Below are positions 9,150 to 18,370 of a DNA stretch of 64,000 nucleotides, piece after piece (within the stretch, counting starts at the first letter, position 1; every line of letters starts with the position of its first letter). The stretch is from Gammaproteobacteria bacterium (GTDB taxonomy: Bacteria; Pseudomonadota; Gammaproteobacteria; Pseudomonadales; Halieaceae): contig JANSYN010000007.1 in assembly GCA_024742415.1 (NCBI GenBank), forward strand, positions 218,712-282,711. Direction: 5' to 3'. The notes under the pieces are model-generated. The model did no database searches and was not told where the DNA came from. It was given only the letters and a program-made list of their open reading frames with translations. A program made the position numbers and the translations under genes.

Positions 9150-10210
9150 CTTCATTGTTTCTCCTGGTAGTGACCGCGTTGCCGCTCAGTCACCATCCGC
9201 ACTGGCTGGTGCGCAGCGCCGACTTTCCACGGCTGCAGTTTGCATCGCTGGCCCTGGCGCTGTGGCTGGTCGCTGCTGTTGCGCTGCCCTTTGACTACGC
9301 CTGGCACTGGCTGGTGCTGGCCAACGCCACCGTGTGCCTGTGCTGGCAGCTTTGCTGGATACTTCCCTACACGCCGCTGTGGCGCAAAGAGGTGCTGGCG
9401 TCCTCTACCCAAGAGCACGCCGCGCAAATCACTATCCTCACCTGCAACGTGCTAACGTCCAACCGCAACGTGGAAGCTTTGCTGTCGTTGGTCGCCCGCC
9501 ATGAACCTGATGTGCTGGTAACACTGGAGTCTGACCAGTGGTGGCAGGACAGGCTCGACGCGCTTGAGCGCACTATGCCCCACAGTATCAAGTGCCCCCT
9601 GGACAACCTCTATGGCATGCACGTGTACTCCAGGCTCCCCCTGGATGAACCCACCATCGAGTTTCTGGTAGAGGACGACGTGCCATCAATGCATGCCCTG
9701 CTCAGCATGCGTAGCGGCGCGTCTGTTCGCATGCATTTCCTGCACCCGGCGCCACCGAGCCCCACGGAAAATGAGCACTCCTCAGAGCGCGACGCCGAAC
9801 TTCTGGTGGTGGCGAAAAGCGTCGCAGGGTGTGCCGACCCTGTCATCGTTACCGGCGATCTCAACGATGTGGCATGGTCTTCGACGACGCGCATGTTCCG
9901 CAAGATCAGCGGCCTGCTGGACCCGCGCGTGGGCAGAGGCATGTTCAACACCTTTCACGCGGGCATTCCCTTGCTGCGCTGGCCGCTGGACCATGTTTTT
10001 CACAGTGCGCATTTTCGCCTGGCGAAGATAGACCGCCTGCCCTCGATCGGCTCCGATCATTTCCCCCTGCTGGCGCGTTTATCCTTGCAGCGCGAATCGG
10101 TGGATGAGCAGGACAGCATTGCCATGGATGCAGCCGCGCGGGATCGCGCAGACGCCATCGTCCGGGAACAGGGCGTTGCAGTGCGAGATGTGCCCGCGCC
10201 CGGCGACTGA
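9128..10210 (+). CDS. Endonuclease/exonuclease/phosphatase (EEP) family membrane protein
   Basis: 360 residues. The first 90 residues contain three hydrophobic segments (5-20, 35-55, 62-78). The EEP domain follows: ILTCNVLTSNRN (metal and substrate Asn), PDVLVTLES (metal Glu), VIVTGDLNDVAWS (catalytic Asp/Asn) and GSDHFPLLA (catalytic Asp/His) near residue 310. The arrangement is that of the YafD/integral-membrane EEP group. Members cleave phosphodiesters, but the target of this group is unknown. It overlaps the preceding lipoprotein gene. Confidence 0.85.
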   Translation: MQLGIGVASLFLLVVTALPLSHHPHWLVRSADFPRLQFASLALALWLVAAVALPFDYAWHWLVLANATVCLCWQLCWILPYTPLWRKEVLASSTQEHAAQITILTCNVLTSNRNVEALLSLVARHEPDVLVTLESDQWWQDRLDALERTMPHSIKCPLDNLYGMHVYSRLPLDEPTIEFLVEDDVPSMHALLSMRSGASVRMHFLHPAPPSPTENEHSSERDAELLVVAKSVAGCADPVIVTGDLNDVAWSSTTRMFRKISGLLDPRVGRGMFNTFHAGIPLLRWPLDHVFHSAHFRLAKIDRLPSIGSDHFPLLARLSLQRESVDEQDSIAMDAAARDRADAIVREQGVAVRDVPAPGD

Positions 10211-10451
10211 GCCTGTGCAGCCGTCATACTGGTGCCTGTCGCGGTCCTTCCACTGCAGCAGCCCCGGGGCCGGTTTAGCGCATGCTGGCAGTGACAGCGA
10301 AATATGGCATGCTAGGCGGCGTAGCGTGCGCGTGCGGTGCAAAACAAGTCTTGCGGGCGGCGGCTGCACTTTTTTGGCCCGGCGTTCACCTTCTTCATGC
10401 GAGCGCTGATGGGTATTTTTGTGTTGTCTCCCCGAGCGCTGAACGCTGTAC

Positions 10452-10506
10452 GAAGTGAACTGAACTGAACTGAAGTGAAGTGAAGTGAAGCGAAGTGAAG
10501 TGAAGT
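10452..10506. repeat. Pentanucleotide array, 11 units of GAAGT/GAACT/GAAGC
   Basis: Eleven contiguous 5-bp units run GAAGT, GAACT x3, GAAGT x3, GAAGC, GAAGT x3. The array ends 84 bp before the DUF202 start. The whole gene-free stretch 10211-10590 (380 bp) contains no ORF I can support apart from this array. Confidence 0.85.
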
Positions 10507-10590
10507 AAACCGAGGTGATTGGCAGTTTTTCGCGCTCGGGCGTGGCAGCATGCCAACAGCGTATTATTGAAAACATCCAACAGGTGAATA

Positions 10591-10842
10591 ATGGAAACGC
10601 TGCGCGACAAACTGGCGATGGAACGTACCAAACTGGCGAACGAACGCACGTTCCTGGCTTATGTGCGCACCTCACTGTCCCTGATTGCAGGCGCCGCGGT
10701 GTTGTTCCAGTTTTTCTCGGCGTCCGCTTCCTATCAGGCAGTGGGTTGGGCGCTGTGCGTGATGGGTATTGTGATACTGCTGGTGGGGAGCTATCGCTTC
10801 CGAAGCGTGCGTCGCTCGCTGCGCTCAGAGCGGCCTTCCTGA
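10591..10842 (+). CDS. DUF202 family small membrane protein
   Basis: 83 residues. The signature LANERTFLAYVRTSLSLIAGA near residues 16-36 defines DUF202, and two membrane helices follow (about 29-46 and 52-68) before a basic tail. Homologues are found in bacteria, yeasts (as an SPX-linked domain of vacuolar transporters) and archaea, but the bacterial function is not established. It stands alone behind the pentanucleotide array. Confidence 0.85.
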   Translation: METLRDKLAMERTKLANERTFLAYVRTSLSLIAGAAVLFQFFSASASYQAVGWALCVMGIVILLVGSYRFRSVRRSLRSERPS

Positions 10843-10978
10843 ACCACCCATGGCGGCAGGCGTGGCTGCATCGACACGCAGCGTGGCTCGTGGACACTAC
10901 GCAGCATTGGGGCGCAGGGTGCCGGTAACCTTGTGCCGGTAGCAGTATAGAGCCCCTGTGTCAGGGCTGGAGGAAAGC

Positions 10979-11299
10979 ATGATCATCGTACGGTGGGTAT
11001 CGAGTGCAAGTGTGGGTCTTGCAGGCCTGCTGCTGGCCGGGTGTGTGCAGCAGGCCGGCCCACTCCCTGTGACCAGTGTCGACTATGCGTGTGACCGGGG
11101 CGGGCCCCTGAGCGTGAGCTTTGACCGTGATCGGGGGCTGGCGTTACTGTCCAGAGGCGGCGAAGTGATCGAACTGCAGGCGCAGCCGGTTGCATCCGGC
11201 TTCAAGTACAGCAATGTGAAGACCACCGTGCGTGGCAAGGGCGATGAACTGATCGTTGAGATCGGTAAGATGTCGCCCATCACGTGTGTGTCCAGGTAA
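10979..11299 (+). CDS. MliC-type lysozyme inhibitor lipoprotein
   Basis: 106 residues; ATG 10979 follows GGAGGAAAGC. The lipobox LLLAGC places the lipid Cys near residue 22. The mature domain fits the MliC/PliC beta-barrel: YACDRGGPLSVSFDRD at the start, the central SGFKYSNVKTTVRGKGDELIV with the conserved S-G-x-x-Y-x-x motif used to plug the lysozyme active site, and a terminal Cys (ITCV) that pairs with the Cys in YAC. It would sit on the outer membrane and protect the wall against host or competitor lysozymes. The next gene follows by 25 bp. Confidence 0.8.
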   Translation: MIIVRWVSSASVGLAGLLLAGCVQQAGPLPVTSVDYACDRGGPLSVSFDRDRGLALLSRGGEVIELQAQPVASGFKYSNVKTTVRGKGDELIVEIGKMSPITCVSR

Positions 11300-11324
11300 A
11301 CAGGACTTTCCACAGGAGAACGTA

Positions 11325-11720
11325 ATGGATTTTGCGCTATACGACACGACGCTCGCCGCCGCCGCGGCGATGGCTGCCCTGATGCTGGTACAACTGCTGG
11401 TTGCCGACATCATCGGTATCAGGCGCAAACATGAGCCCGGCACCCCAGTGCCCGCCTCGCACGACGATGTCCTGTTTCGCACAACACGCGCCGTGGGCAA
11501 CACCAACGAGAGCATCGCCATATTCATACTGCTGGTTGTTCTGGCGATGTTTTCCGGCGCCTCGCCCCAGCTTACGGCCATCGCCAGTTGGGTTTACGTG
11601 ATTGGCAGAATGGCTTATACGCTGTGCTATTACTTTGATATTCGCATCATGCGTTCGGTCTTTTTTGGCGTGGCGCTGCTGGCGCTGGTCGCGCTGCTGG
11701 TGATCGCTGTATTTTTCTGA
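11325..11720 (+). CDS. MAPEG family membrane protein
   Basis: 131 residues; ATG 11325 with AGGAG seven bases upstream. Four membrane helices are visible (about 10-30, 60-80, 83-100, 110-131). RTTRAVGNTNESIAIFILLV and ASWVYVIGRMAYTLCYYFDI match the MAPEG family (microsomal glutathione transferase/FLAP-like), where an N-x-x-E motif and an Arg contribute to glutathione binding. Bacterial members of this branch are mostly uncharacterised. Confidence 0.85.
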   Translation: MDFALYDTTLAAAAAMAALMLVQLLVADIIGIRRKHEPGTPVPASHDDVLFRTTRAVGNTNESIAIFILLVVLAMFSGASPQLTAIASWVYVIGRMAYTLCYYFDIRIMRSVFFGVALLALVALLVIAVFF

Positions 11721-11817
11721 TTACCTGGCACGCAGGCGCCTTGCCAACCGCCAGCGCGTATTGCGCGCCAGGGAAAACCGTTAGAATATGCCGGTGCCAG
11801 CGAAGTGGAGAAACAGC

Positions 11818-12375
11818 ATGTGGCAAGCGGTGATGCGGCTTGTAGCGGTATTGATTGTCGGTGTTTCGGCAGCGTCCTGCGACAACAGCACAACGCGCGA
11901 TGAGGCGACCGGTCAGGAGGCCGAAGTCAGCGGTCAGCAGTTTAATCTACCGCAGCCTGCTGTGGGCGATCAGGGCGGTCACGGCGCCGCGGATGACACA
12001 GCAGTGGGCGCTGCAACGGCACAGGAACACCACGAGACGCAGGAACTCGCGCCAACGCCTGCCGCTGCCCCGGCAGGGGCTGATGCTGGTGCGGCGCTAT
12101 CGCCGTCAGCGGGCAACGCGGTCTTTGACCGTCAGGAACCGCTTGAACTCGATCTGAGCCTGCCGCGAGAGTTAACCGAGGTCGAGGCATTTGAGCGTCC
12201 GCGCCAGGATGGCCTGTTGCTGCCAGACCTATTCAATGACAGTAACAACAATAACAACAGTGACGCCAAAACGCGTGTGTCGGGCGGATTGATTCTCAAT
12301 GATGTCGAACCAGAGCAGCCGCTCATGGATCGTCTGGGCGGTGCAAAACTGGACGTCAAGGTACCCATCAAGTAA
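11818..12375 (+). CDS. Hypothetical lipoprotein, Ala/Pro/Gln-rich
   Basis: 185 residues from ATG 11818, chosen for GGAG seven bases upstream; an in-frame ATG at 11788 lacks one. An N-terminal signal (LVAVLIVGVSAASC) ends at a candidate lipid Cys. The mature part is low-complexity (GQEAEVSGQQ, PTPAAAPAGADAGAA, a run of five Asn near residue 146) and looks disordered. I recognise no domain. It may be a surface or periplasmic linker protein. Confidence 0.6.
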   Translation: MWQAVMRLVAVLIVGVSAASCDNSTTRDEATGQEAEVSGQQFNLPQPAVGDQGGHGAADDTAVGAATAQEHHETQELAPTPAAAPAGADAGAALSPSAGNAVFDRQEPLELDLSLPRELTEVEAFERPRQDGLLLPDLFNDSNNNNNSDAKTRVSGGLILNDVEPEQPLMDRLGGAKLDVKVPIK

Positions 12376-12593
12376 TCCTTCAAATCACCTGTCAGGTAAC
12401 CCCGGCGCAGCCGCAGCGGTGGTGTTTGCGCCGTCCGGGGTGACTCAGCCCAGCGTGCTGACAGCTCTCGCCAGGCAGGCTTGTCAACATGCACCCGGCC
12501 TGTGGGGCGGTAAGCTGCAGCCACTGCGCCTCCACTTGATTATCCGGCGATCTACGCCGCATACTGGCCTGCCAACATGCGAGCGGAGCGCAT

Positions 12594-13781
12594 ATGTTCG
12601 GCGACAACCCCAATGACCCGGCGCTGCAGCAGGCCTGGTCTGATTTTTGTGATGAACTCAAAAGCGCTTCGGCGCTGATTTTTCGCGACACAACGCCGGC
12701 GCATGATATCGACAGGGCCAAAGGGCTACGCCTGCTGGCGCGCAACGTGTCACTTGCCCTGCAGTTTCACCTTGAAAATACCGATCCCGACTTTCCTGAG
12801 TTGCTCCACTATTTTGATCCATTGCGCAAGCAGGGCGGCGACAACACGGATGCGCTGTATGTGGGTGCGCCGATCAACGGTAGCAATACCTATCGCATCA
12901 GCGGGCATCGCGGTGATGCGCGCTACTTTGCCGTCACCGTGCTCGAAGACGGCGCCACGCCCTGGGGTGGCGCTGTGGTCGGTAACCTGATCGACAGCGA
13001 TATCGCGGTGGCTGACGACGGCAAGTTTGAAATCTTTCTTGGCCCGCAACCGCACGCCGGTAACTGGATCAGGACGACCCCGGGAGCATGGCGGGTTACC
13101 GTCAGGCAGTTCTTTGCCGATTGGGAAAACGAGGCGCCAATGAACGCGCGCATCGATTGCCTTGACGAGCACGAGCACAACCCGGTGCTGACGCCTGCGC
13201 AAGTCATTAGGGGTTTACAGGATTCCGCTGCCTGGGTGAAAAGCTCCACCACATACTGGGCAGACATGCTCGACAAGTGGCAGGTGCAGCCCAATCGCTT
13301 TCTCTCGTACCGGCAGCTGGATGACAATGCGATTGATGCAACACCTGGCGGCGAGCCGCTGATTTGCTACTGGCAGCTGCCCAGGGATGAAGTCCTGGTG
13401 GTGCGTGTGACGCCTCCAGTGGCGGACTACTGGTCAGTGGAGTTCGGTAATTACTGGTGGGAAACCATGGATTATCGCTATCGTCTGTGCAGCACCAATT
13501 GCCATCATGCGGTGCTGGAAGATGACGGTGAGCTGCTGCTGGTTGTGGCACACGATGATCCGGGCCTGCCCAACTGGCTGGACCCTTCGGGGCACGAGGC
13601 CGGCTACATCACGGTACGCTGGATTGGTGCGCAATCGTGCCCGACGCCGCACTGTGAGCAACTGCCTGCCGCGCGCCTGCACGACTACCTGCCGCACGCC
13701 TGCAAAACACTCGATGCAGAAGCGCGCAAGCAGCAGCTGGCGGGGCGACGGCGCGGTATATTGCGCCGCTTCGGCTACTGA
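12594..13781 (+). CDS. DUF1214 domain protein
   Basis: 395 residues. The core pattern NTDALYVGAPINGSNTYRISGHRGDARYF, then GKFEIFLGPQPHAGNWI and PLICYWQLPRDEVLVV with a YWSVEFGNYW segment, is that of the DUF1214 beta-sandwich, here without the N-terminal DUF1254 partner. No signal peptide is present. The function is unknown; such genes accompany sulfotransferase and SDR genes in Halieaceae-like and mycobacterial genomes. The minus-strand gene at 18370-19479 is a divergent paralogue. An SDR gene follows after 96 bp. Confidence 0.8.
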   Translation: MFGDNPNDPALQQAWSDFCDELKSASALIFRDTTPAHDIDRAKGLRLLARNVSLALQFHLENTDPDFPELLHYFDPLRKQGGDNTDALYVGAPINGSNTYRISGHRGDARYFAVTVLEDGATPWGGAVVGNLIDSDIAVADDGKFEIFLGPQPHAGNWIRTTPGAWRVTVRQFFADWENEAPMNARIDCLDEHEHNPVLTPAQVIRGLQDSAAWVKSSTTYWADMLDKWQVQPNRFLSYRQLDDNAIDATPGGEPLICYWQLPRDEVLVVRVTPPVADYWSVEFGNYWWETMDYRYRLCSTNCHHAVLEDDGELLLVVAHDDPGLPNWLDPSGHEAGYITVRWIGAQSCPTPHCEQLPAARLHDYLPHACKTLDAEARKQQLAGRRRGILRRFGY

Positions 13782-13877
13782 ATCGGTGCAGCTTGCGGTA
13801 AGGCCAGCAGCCCCTCTCGCCGGGACAGTACATCAACCGACAGCAGCGCAACCCACCGGGTTGCACGGAGAGCGCTA

Positions 13878-14711
13878 ATGGATCTTGGATTGCAGGGCAA
13901 GACGGTGGTGATCACCGGCGGCAGCGGCTACATTGGCCAGGGGCTGGTGCTGGCCTTTGCGCGCGAGGGCGCGAACGTGATCAGTGCCTCGCGCGACGTC
14001 TCTGTTGGTCACGCCCTGACGCAACAGGCGCAAGACGCCAGCCTCGCCGGCTCGGTGCTGGCCGTGGCCACGGATGTCACCGACAGGGCATCGGTCGACG
14101 CCATGTTGGCGCGCTGCCATGAAGTGTTTGGCCCGGTTGATATACTGGTCAACAACGCCGGTGGCCCCGCACAGGCAGGCCCGTTCGAGACGCTTGATCC
14201 GCAGGCGCGGCAATGGGAAATCGCTGTAAATGTCGATGGGGTCGTCAACTGCTGCCAGGCGGTTGCCGATGACATGCTCGGGCGTGGCGCCGGTTCTATT
14301 ATCAATATATCGTCCAACTGCTCCCTCTCGGGCAAGACTGCAGAAAATCTCGTGCACTACGGTAGCGTCAAGGGCTTTGTGAACTCCCTGGGCAAATCCC
14401 TTGCCTGGGAGTGGGCAGGGAGGGGCGTGCGCGTCAATACGATATCGCCCGCCTGGATTGTGCCCGAGTCTGAACAGAACATTGGCCGGAACAGTTTCTG
14501 GCGACGGCTGGGCTTTTCCCTGATGGGTCGCCCGGAGCAGGCGCAGCAGGACTTTCTTGCAGGCACACTGGAACACATGGACGCGTTGCCAACGACGCGG
14601 CTGGGCCGGGCCGAGGATATTGCCAATATGGCCCTGTTCCTGGCCTCAGACAGGGCCGGTTTCGTTACCGGCCAGTTGATCAGTGTGTCCGGTGGCGCCT
14701 ATATGCCCTGA
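13878..14711 (+). CDS. Short-chain dehydrogenase/reductase
   Basis: 277 residues with GGSGYIG at 14-20, NNAG at 92-95, Ser in NISSNCS near 144-146, and Tyr161/Lys165 in YGSVK. The loop between the active site and the C-terminal GGAYMP is long (about residues 185-235) and suggests a bulky substrate. GGAGAG lies just before the ATG. It sits between a DUF1214 gene and a sulfotransferase-fold gene on the same strand, so the three are likely one pathway. Confidence 0.87.
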   Translation: MDLGLQGKTVVITGGSGYIGQGLVLAFAREGANVISASRDVSVGHALTQQAQDASLAGSVLAVATDVTDRASVDAMLARCHEVFGPVDILVNNAGGPAQAGPFETLDPQARQWEIAVNVDGVVNCCQAVADDMLGRGAGSIINISSNCSLSGKTAENLVHYGSVKGFVNSLGKSLAWEWAGRGVRVNTISPAWIVPESEQNIGRNSFWRRLGFSLMGRPEQAQQDFLAGTLEHMDALPTTRLGRAEDIANMALFLASDRAGFVTGQLISVSGGAYMP

Positions 14712-14856
14712 GCCTGACTGATGGTTTAAGGGCACTGTGCGCTGGCAGGACCACTGCGCCGCTGATCCTGATTCACCGCAGCGCCGGGGCTTGCAGCGCA
14801 GGAATCCAGCAACGCGGTGATCGCTTAACGAGAGTATGAACAGGAGTGACAACACA

Positions 14857-16089
14857 ATGTGGACAGCGCCCACGCCTCCCGAGTGGCTGGAAATCATTAA
14901 TCGCGAGGGCAGCTATCTGGAACTGTCAGCGGTTGTGCCGCTGGACGAGCAGTCCCTGATCGCGCACGCGCGCCAGCGCACTGGCCTGGAAGATTTTGGT
15001 GATGATCTCTGGCGCGAGCCCTTTGCAGTGTATGTCAGGGCCCTGGAAGAAGAGGCACAGCTCACCCTGATGGGGCGCCTGATGGCACGCAACGATGTGA
15101 TCCTGTGGCTGAGCACCCGACTTCAGGTGACTGCCACACTGGCGCGCCATCCGGAAATCCTGCAGCAGGACATTCCTGCGCCCATGTTCATCGTGGGTCT
15201 GCCGCGTTCGGGCACCTCCATCCTGTTCGAACTGCTCGCACAGGATCCTGCGGCGGGCGTGCCGCTGATGTGGGAAGCCCTGCAGCCCTGTCCGCCACCG
15301 CAGCGCGAGACCTATGCCAGTGATCCGCGGATCGCGCAGGCGCACCAGTTGTTCACGCAGTGGAGCAGGGTGGCCCCGGAGTTTGCCCAGATGCATGAAA
15401 TGCGCGGTGATCTTCCGGCAGAGTGTGGCCTGTTGATGGCGCCGACGTTTATCTCCGATCACAACGCCTCCCTGCACCAGACGCCCAGCTACAGCGCCTG
15501 GCTGGCACAGGCAGATTATCTGCCCGTCTACCAGTATCACAAAAGCCTGTTGCAGTTGTTACAGTGGAAAAACCCGCGGCAACGCTGGTTGCTCAAGGCG
15601 CCAGAGCACCAGGTGCACCTGGAGACGCTGTTGCAGGTGTATCCGGACGCGCGCATTGTGCAAACACACCGCGACCCCATCAAGTGTATGGCGTCTGCCA
15701 CGAGTTTGATGGGAACGCTCTACAGTATGCGATCCGACCAGGCGTTTAATGCGCAAATGTTTGAAAACATCATTATGGGGGAGGCCACGGCAGCGCGACT
15801 GAACCGGGTGATCGACCAGCGCGCGGCGGGTGACGTGCCCGCCGCAAACATCGCGGACTCCCGCTACCAGGACCTTATGGATGACCCCATGCGTTGCATT
15901 GAGGCGATCTATGCGCATTTTGGTATGCCGCTGGAAGCCGCTGCGCGCACAGCGATGCTCGACTACCTGCAGCAGAAGCCACGCGGCAAGTTTGGTGTGC
16001 ACCGCTATCAGGTTGATGAGCGCAGAACGACCGAGCGCCGCCTCTTCGAGCGCTATCAGTCAACCTACAACGTACCGGATGAAGTATAG
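14857..16089 (+). CDS. Sulfotransferase family protein (1 of 3)
   Basis: 410 residues from ATG 14857, which has AGGAG ten bases upstream; ATG 14836 would add seven residues. The 5'-phosphosulfate-binding loop is FIVGLPRSGTSILFELL near residues 113-129, and the 3'-phosphate motif is ARIVQTHRDPIKCMAS with the later conserved RYQDLMDDP. An HQVHLE segment provides the probable catalytic His. This Sulfotransfer_3-like branch (about 400 aa, N-terminal helical region with LEDFGDDLWREPF) is common in bacteria with lipid or steroid metabolism; acceptor and even true sulfonation are unproven. Confidence 0.85.
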   Translation: MWTAPTPPEWLEIINREGSYLELSAVVPLDEQSLIAHARQRTGLEDFGDDLWREPFAVYVRALEEEAQLTLMGRLMARNDVILWLSTRLQVTATLARHPEILQQDIPAPMFIVGLPRSGTSILFELLAQDPAAGVPLMWEALQPCPPPQRETYASDPRIAQAHQLFTQWSRVAPEFAQMHEMRGDLPAECGLLMAPTFISDHNASLHQTPSYSAWLAQADYLPVYQYHKSLLQLLQWKNPRQRWLLKAPEHQVHLETLLQVYPDARIVQTHRDPIKCMASATSLMGTLYSMRSDQAFNAQMFENIIMGEATAARLNRVIDQRAAGDVPAANIADSRYQDLMDDPMRCIEAIYAHFGMPLEAAARTAMLDYLQQKPRGKFGVHRYQVDERRTTERRLFERYQSTYNVPDEV

Positions 16090-16239
16090 GCGCTGGCTCG
16101 TTGGCGCGTGCAGTTGCCAGGACTCTTGCGCAAAGCGTGCCGTTGCCGGGTGTGCTGCGCGTTGGTGTTGGTGCAAGGTGCCAGCGGCGGGGAATAAACG
16201 CCAGCCTTGCGTTTTCAGTCTCACCGGGCGCGTGGCGCG

Positions 16240-17109
16240 CTAGAAGCGCTGGATAATGTTGCTTGCGTAGTGCTCCATAAAGCGCTTTTTCTCGTCCAGC
16301 GTTGAGCGCTTCTTGCCAAGGCCATACAGAAAAGGCGGTGCCACTGTGCTCTCAAGGCCGTCCTGCTGCAGCCTTGCATACAGGTCATAACTGGGCATAT
16401 CGCTGATGCCCAGCATCGCTTCAAAGGGCAGGTGGTCACGTTGGTACTCTTTGCGTAGCGCAGTGAGCTGCTGTAACAGGGTCTTCACGTCATCCGGCGC
16501 GGTGCCGGCGCCGATGTAGCCGTTGCCGCAGCGCGCGGCGCGGGCAAGGGCTGCCTGTGATGAGCCGCCGATATAAATCGGCGGTGGTTGCGCGGGAGCG
16601 GGGCTAAGTTGCACGCGCGGAAAGTCGAAAAACTCACCGTGATGCTCAACCATCTCGCCCTGCCAGAGTTTATGTAGCACCTCGATACTTTCGTCAGTAA
16701 TTTTGCCGCGCTTGTGAAAGTCCACCCCGTAGATAGCGAACTCTTCTTTCATCCAGCCCACGCCGACCCCCAGCACAAACCGCTGATTGCTGAGTATCGC
16801 CAGCGTTGCCGTGGCCCGTGCCACCTCGTGCGGGTTGCGCAAGGGCAAGACATACACGCCGCAGGTAAAGCGCAGGGTTGAGGTCGCCGCTGCCATGGCA
16901 GCGAATATCGCCGTTTGATCCGGGTACTCATCGCTGGCTTCCATGGGCGGCAGGCCGGTATCGGAGTAGGGGTAGTGGGGTGCAATCGACTCCGGATACA
17001 CCGCGTGATCACCGCTCATCAGGCCATGAAAGCCCACTTCTTCGGCAAACCGGGCTATCTCGATAAGCTGGTCTGTCTCGGCCCAGGTAATGGCTTGCCA
17101 GAATTGCAT
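16240..17109 (-). CDS. LLM-class F420-dependent oxidoreductase (TIGR03619-like)
   Basis: 289 residues; AAGGAG precedes the ATG. The luciferase-like TIM barrel is clear: RFAEEVGFHGLMSGDHAVYP at the N terminus, TLRFTCGVYVLPLRNPHEVARATATL, FVLGVGVGWMKEEF and PPPIYIGGSSQAALARAAR. These segments fit the F420-binding branch rather than FMN monooxygenases. Such enzymes move hydride between deazaflavin F420H2 and unsaturated or alcohol substrates. It begins the minus-strand side of the block, 25 bp downstream of a sulfotransferase gene, and is probably cotranscribed with it. Confidence 0.8.
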   Translation of the reverse strand: MQFWQAITWAETDQLIEIARFAEEVGFHGLMSGDHAVYPESIAPHYPYSDTGLPPMEASDEYPDQTAIFAAMAAATSTLRFTCGVYVLPLRNPHEVARATATLAILSNQRFVLGVGVGWMKEEFAIYGVDFHKRGKITDESIEVLHKLWQGEMVEHHGEFFDFPRVQLSPAPAQPPPIYIGGSSQAALARAARCGNGYIGAGTAPDDVKTLLQQLTALRKEYQRDHLPFEAMLGISDMPSYDLYARLQQDGLESTVAPPFLYGLGKKRSTLDEKKRFMEHYASNIIQRF

Positions 17110-17134
17110 GATGACTCCTTAACGTAGTGTGCTG

Positions 17135-18370
17135 CTAGAAGGTTTCCCGGGGAATGTTGAAGTGCGCCTCGTAGTTGGAGAACAGTTCGCGCAGGTGCTC
17201 AAGGTCGAGCTGCGTTGCTGCGAGCTCGTACAGGTGCTTGCCGTGTTTGTCTGCCGGGTTGTCATCCAGGAAGCGCTGCATCGACGTCGCCGCTGCGTCT
17301 GATAGCGCCAGGCCAAAGTGGTCGTAGGCCCGGCGCACGGTGCCGACCTGGTCCTGCATAAAATCACGAAAGTACAAATCGACGACTTGCGCATCCGGCA
17401 GTTTACCGGACTGCCGATACGCCACGGTCTTGTCGTATCCCCCGGCAAGGGCCGTCGCATAGTGGGCGGCTACCGTGGGCAGGTGGGCATGGTCGGACGA
17501 CAGCGCCTGCAGCGTAACGGCAAGATTGCTCATGGATATCAGTGTTTTTACAGGATCCCTGTGGGTTTGCACAAACAGTGCGTCGGGATACTCGCGGTGC
17601 ACGAACTCAAGGTGCCACAAGTGCTGTGGCGATTTCAGTGCCCAGCGCTGCCCCGGGCACTTCCACTGCAGTATCTGCAAAAAGCGCCGGTGCCATTTGA
17701 AGGCCGAACGCATATCATTTTGCATAACCCAGTTGTCGTAGCTGGGCACGCTGAATTGCACATAGAAGATCATCGAGGTGAAATCGTGCGAGGTCAGCGA
17801 CACACATTCCTGTGCGCGTTGCGCGCCCATGGGATGCATGCGCTTGAACTCGGGGATCAGCGTGTCGACTCTATCCAGGTCGGCCTGCACTTTGGCAATA
17901 CGTGGATCGGTGTTATAGCTGGCAGACTCCGGTGGCGGTAGCGGGTAGCAGGCCTCCCAGGACAGGGGCACCCGGTTGTCGGTATCCATGGCCAGCAGGT
18001 CGTGAAAAATAGTCGTGCCGGAGCGCGGCGGCCCCACCACGAACAGCGGCTTCTCGATGGGCTGTTCTTCGATCTCGGGATGGCGCTTGAGCAGTTCGAC
18101 CATGCCCAGGCGGTTAGTGAGTGTGCGCAGCAAGTCGCCGCGCGCGATGATGCGGCCCAGCAGCGTCAACCGTGCTTCGGTTTCCAGGCTGTCCAGCAAC
18201 ATGCGCAGCGGCAGCTCAAAATCGCTGTCGCCAAAATCCTGCAGGCCGCTGTCTTTCCTGGCCTGTTTGAGCAGGCTGTCGAAATCCAGTTTTACCGGTT
18301 GCAGCCCCAGAGTCCGGGCCGCATGTCCAGCGCCGTTCAGCGCCCTTACCGTCAGGGGAAGGCTGGCCAT
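17135..18370 (-). CDS. Sulfotransferase family protein (2 of 3)
   Basis: 411 residues. The phosphosulfate loop is FVVGPPRSGTTIFHDLLA near residue 119, and the 3'-phosphate motif is ALFVQTHRDPVKTLIS. The N-terminal GLQDFGDSDFELPLRML is shared with the other two family members here. The start codon overlaps the stop of the upstream DUF1214 gene as TGATG, which indicates translational coupling. The product probably acts in the same complex or pathway step as that DUF1214 protein. Confidence 0.85.
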   Translation of the reverse strand: MASLPLTVRALNGAGHAARTLGLQPVKLDFDSLLKQARKDSGLQDFGDSDFELPLRMLLDSLETEARLTLLGRIIARGDLLRTLTNRLGMVELLKRHPEIEEQPIEKPLFVVGPPRSGTTIFHDLLAMDTDNRVPLSWEACYPLPPPESASYNTDPRIAKVQADLDRVDTLIPEFKRMHPMGAQRAQECVSLTSHDFTSMIFYVQFSVPSYDNWVMQNDMRSAFKWHRRFLQILQWKCPGQRWALKSPQHLWHLEFVHREYPDALFVQTHRDPVKTLISMSNLAVTLQALSSDHAHLPTVAAHYATALAGGYDKTVAYRQSGKLPDAQVVDLYFRDFMQDQVGTVRRAYDHFGLALSDAAATSMQRFLDDNPADKHGKHLYELAATQLDLEHLRELFSNYEAHFNIPRETF

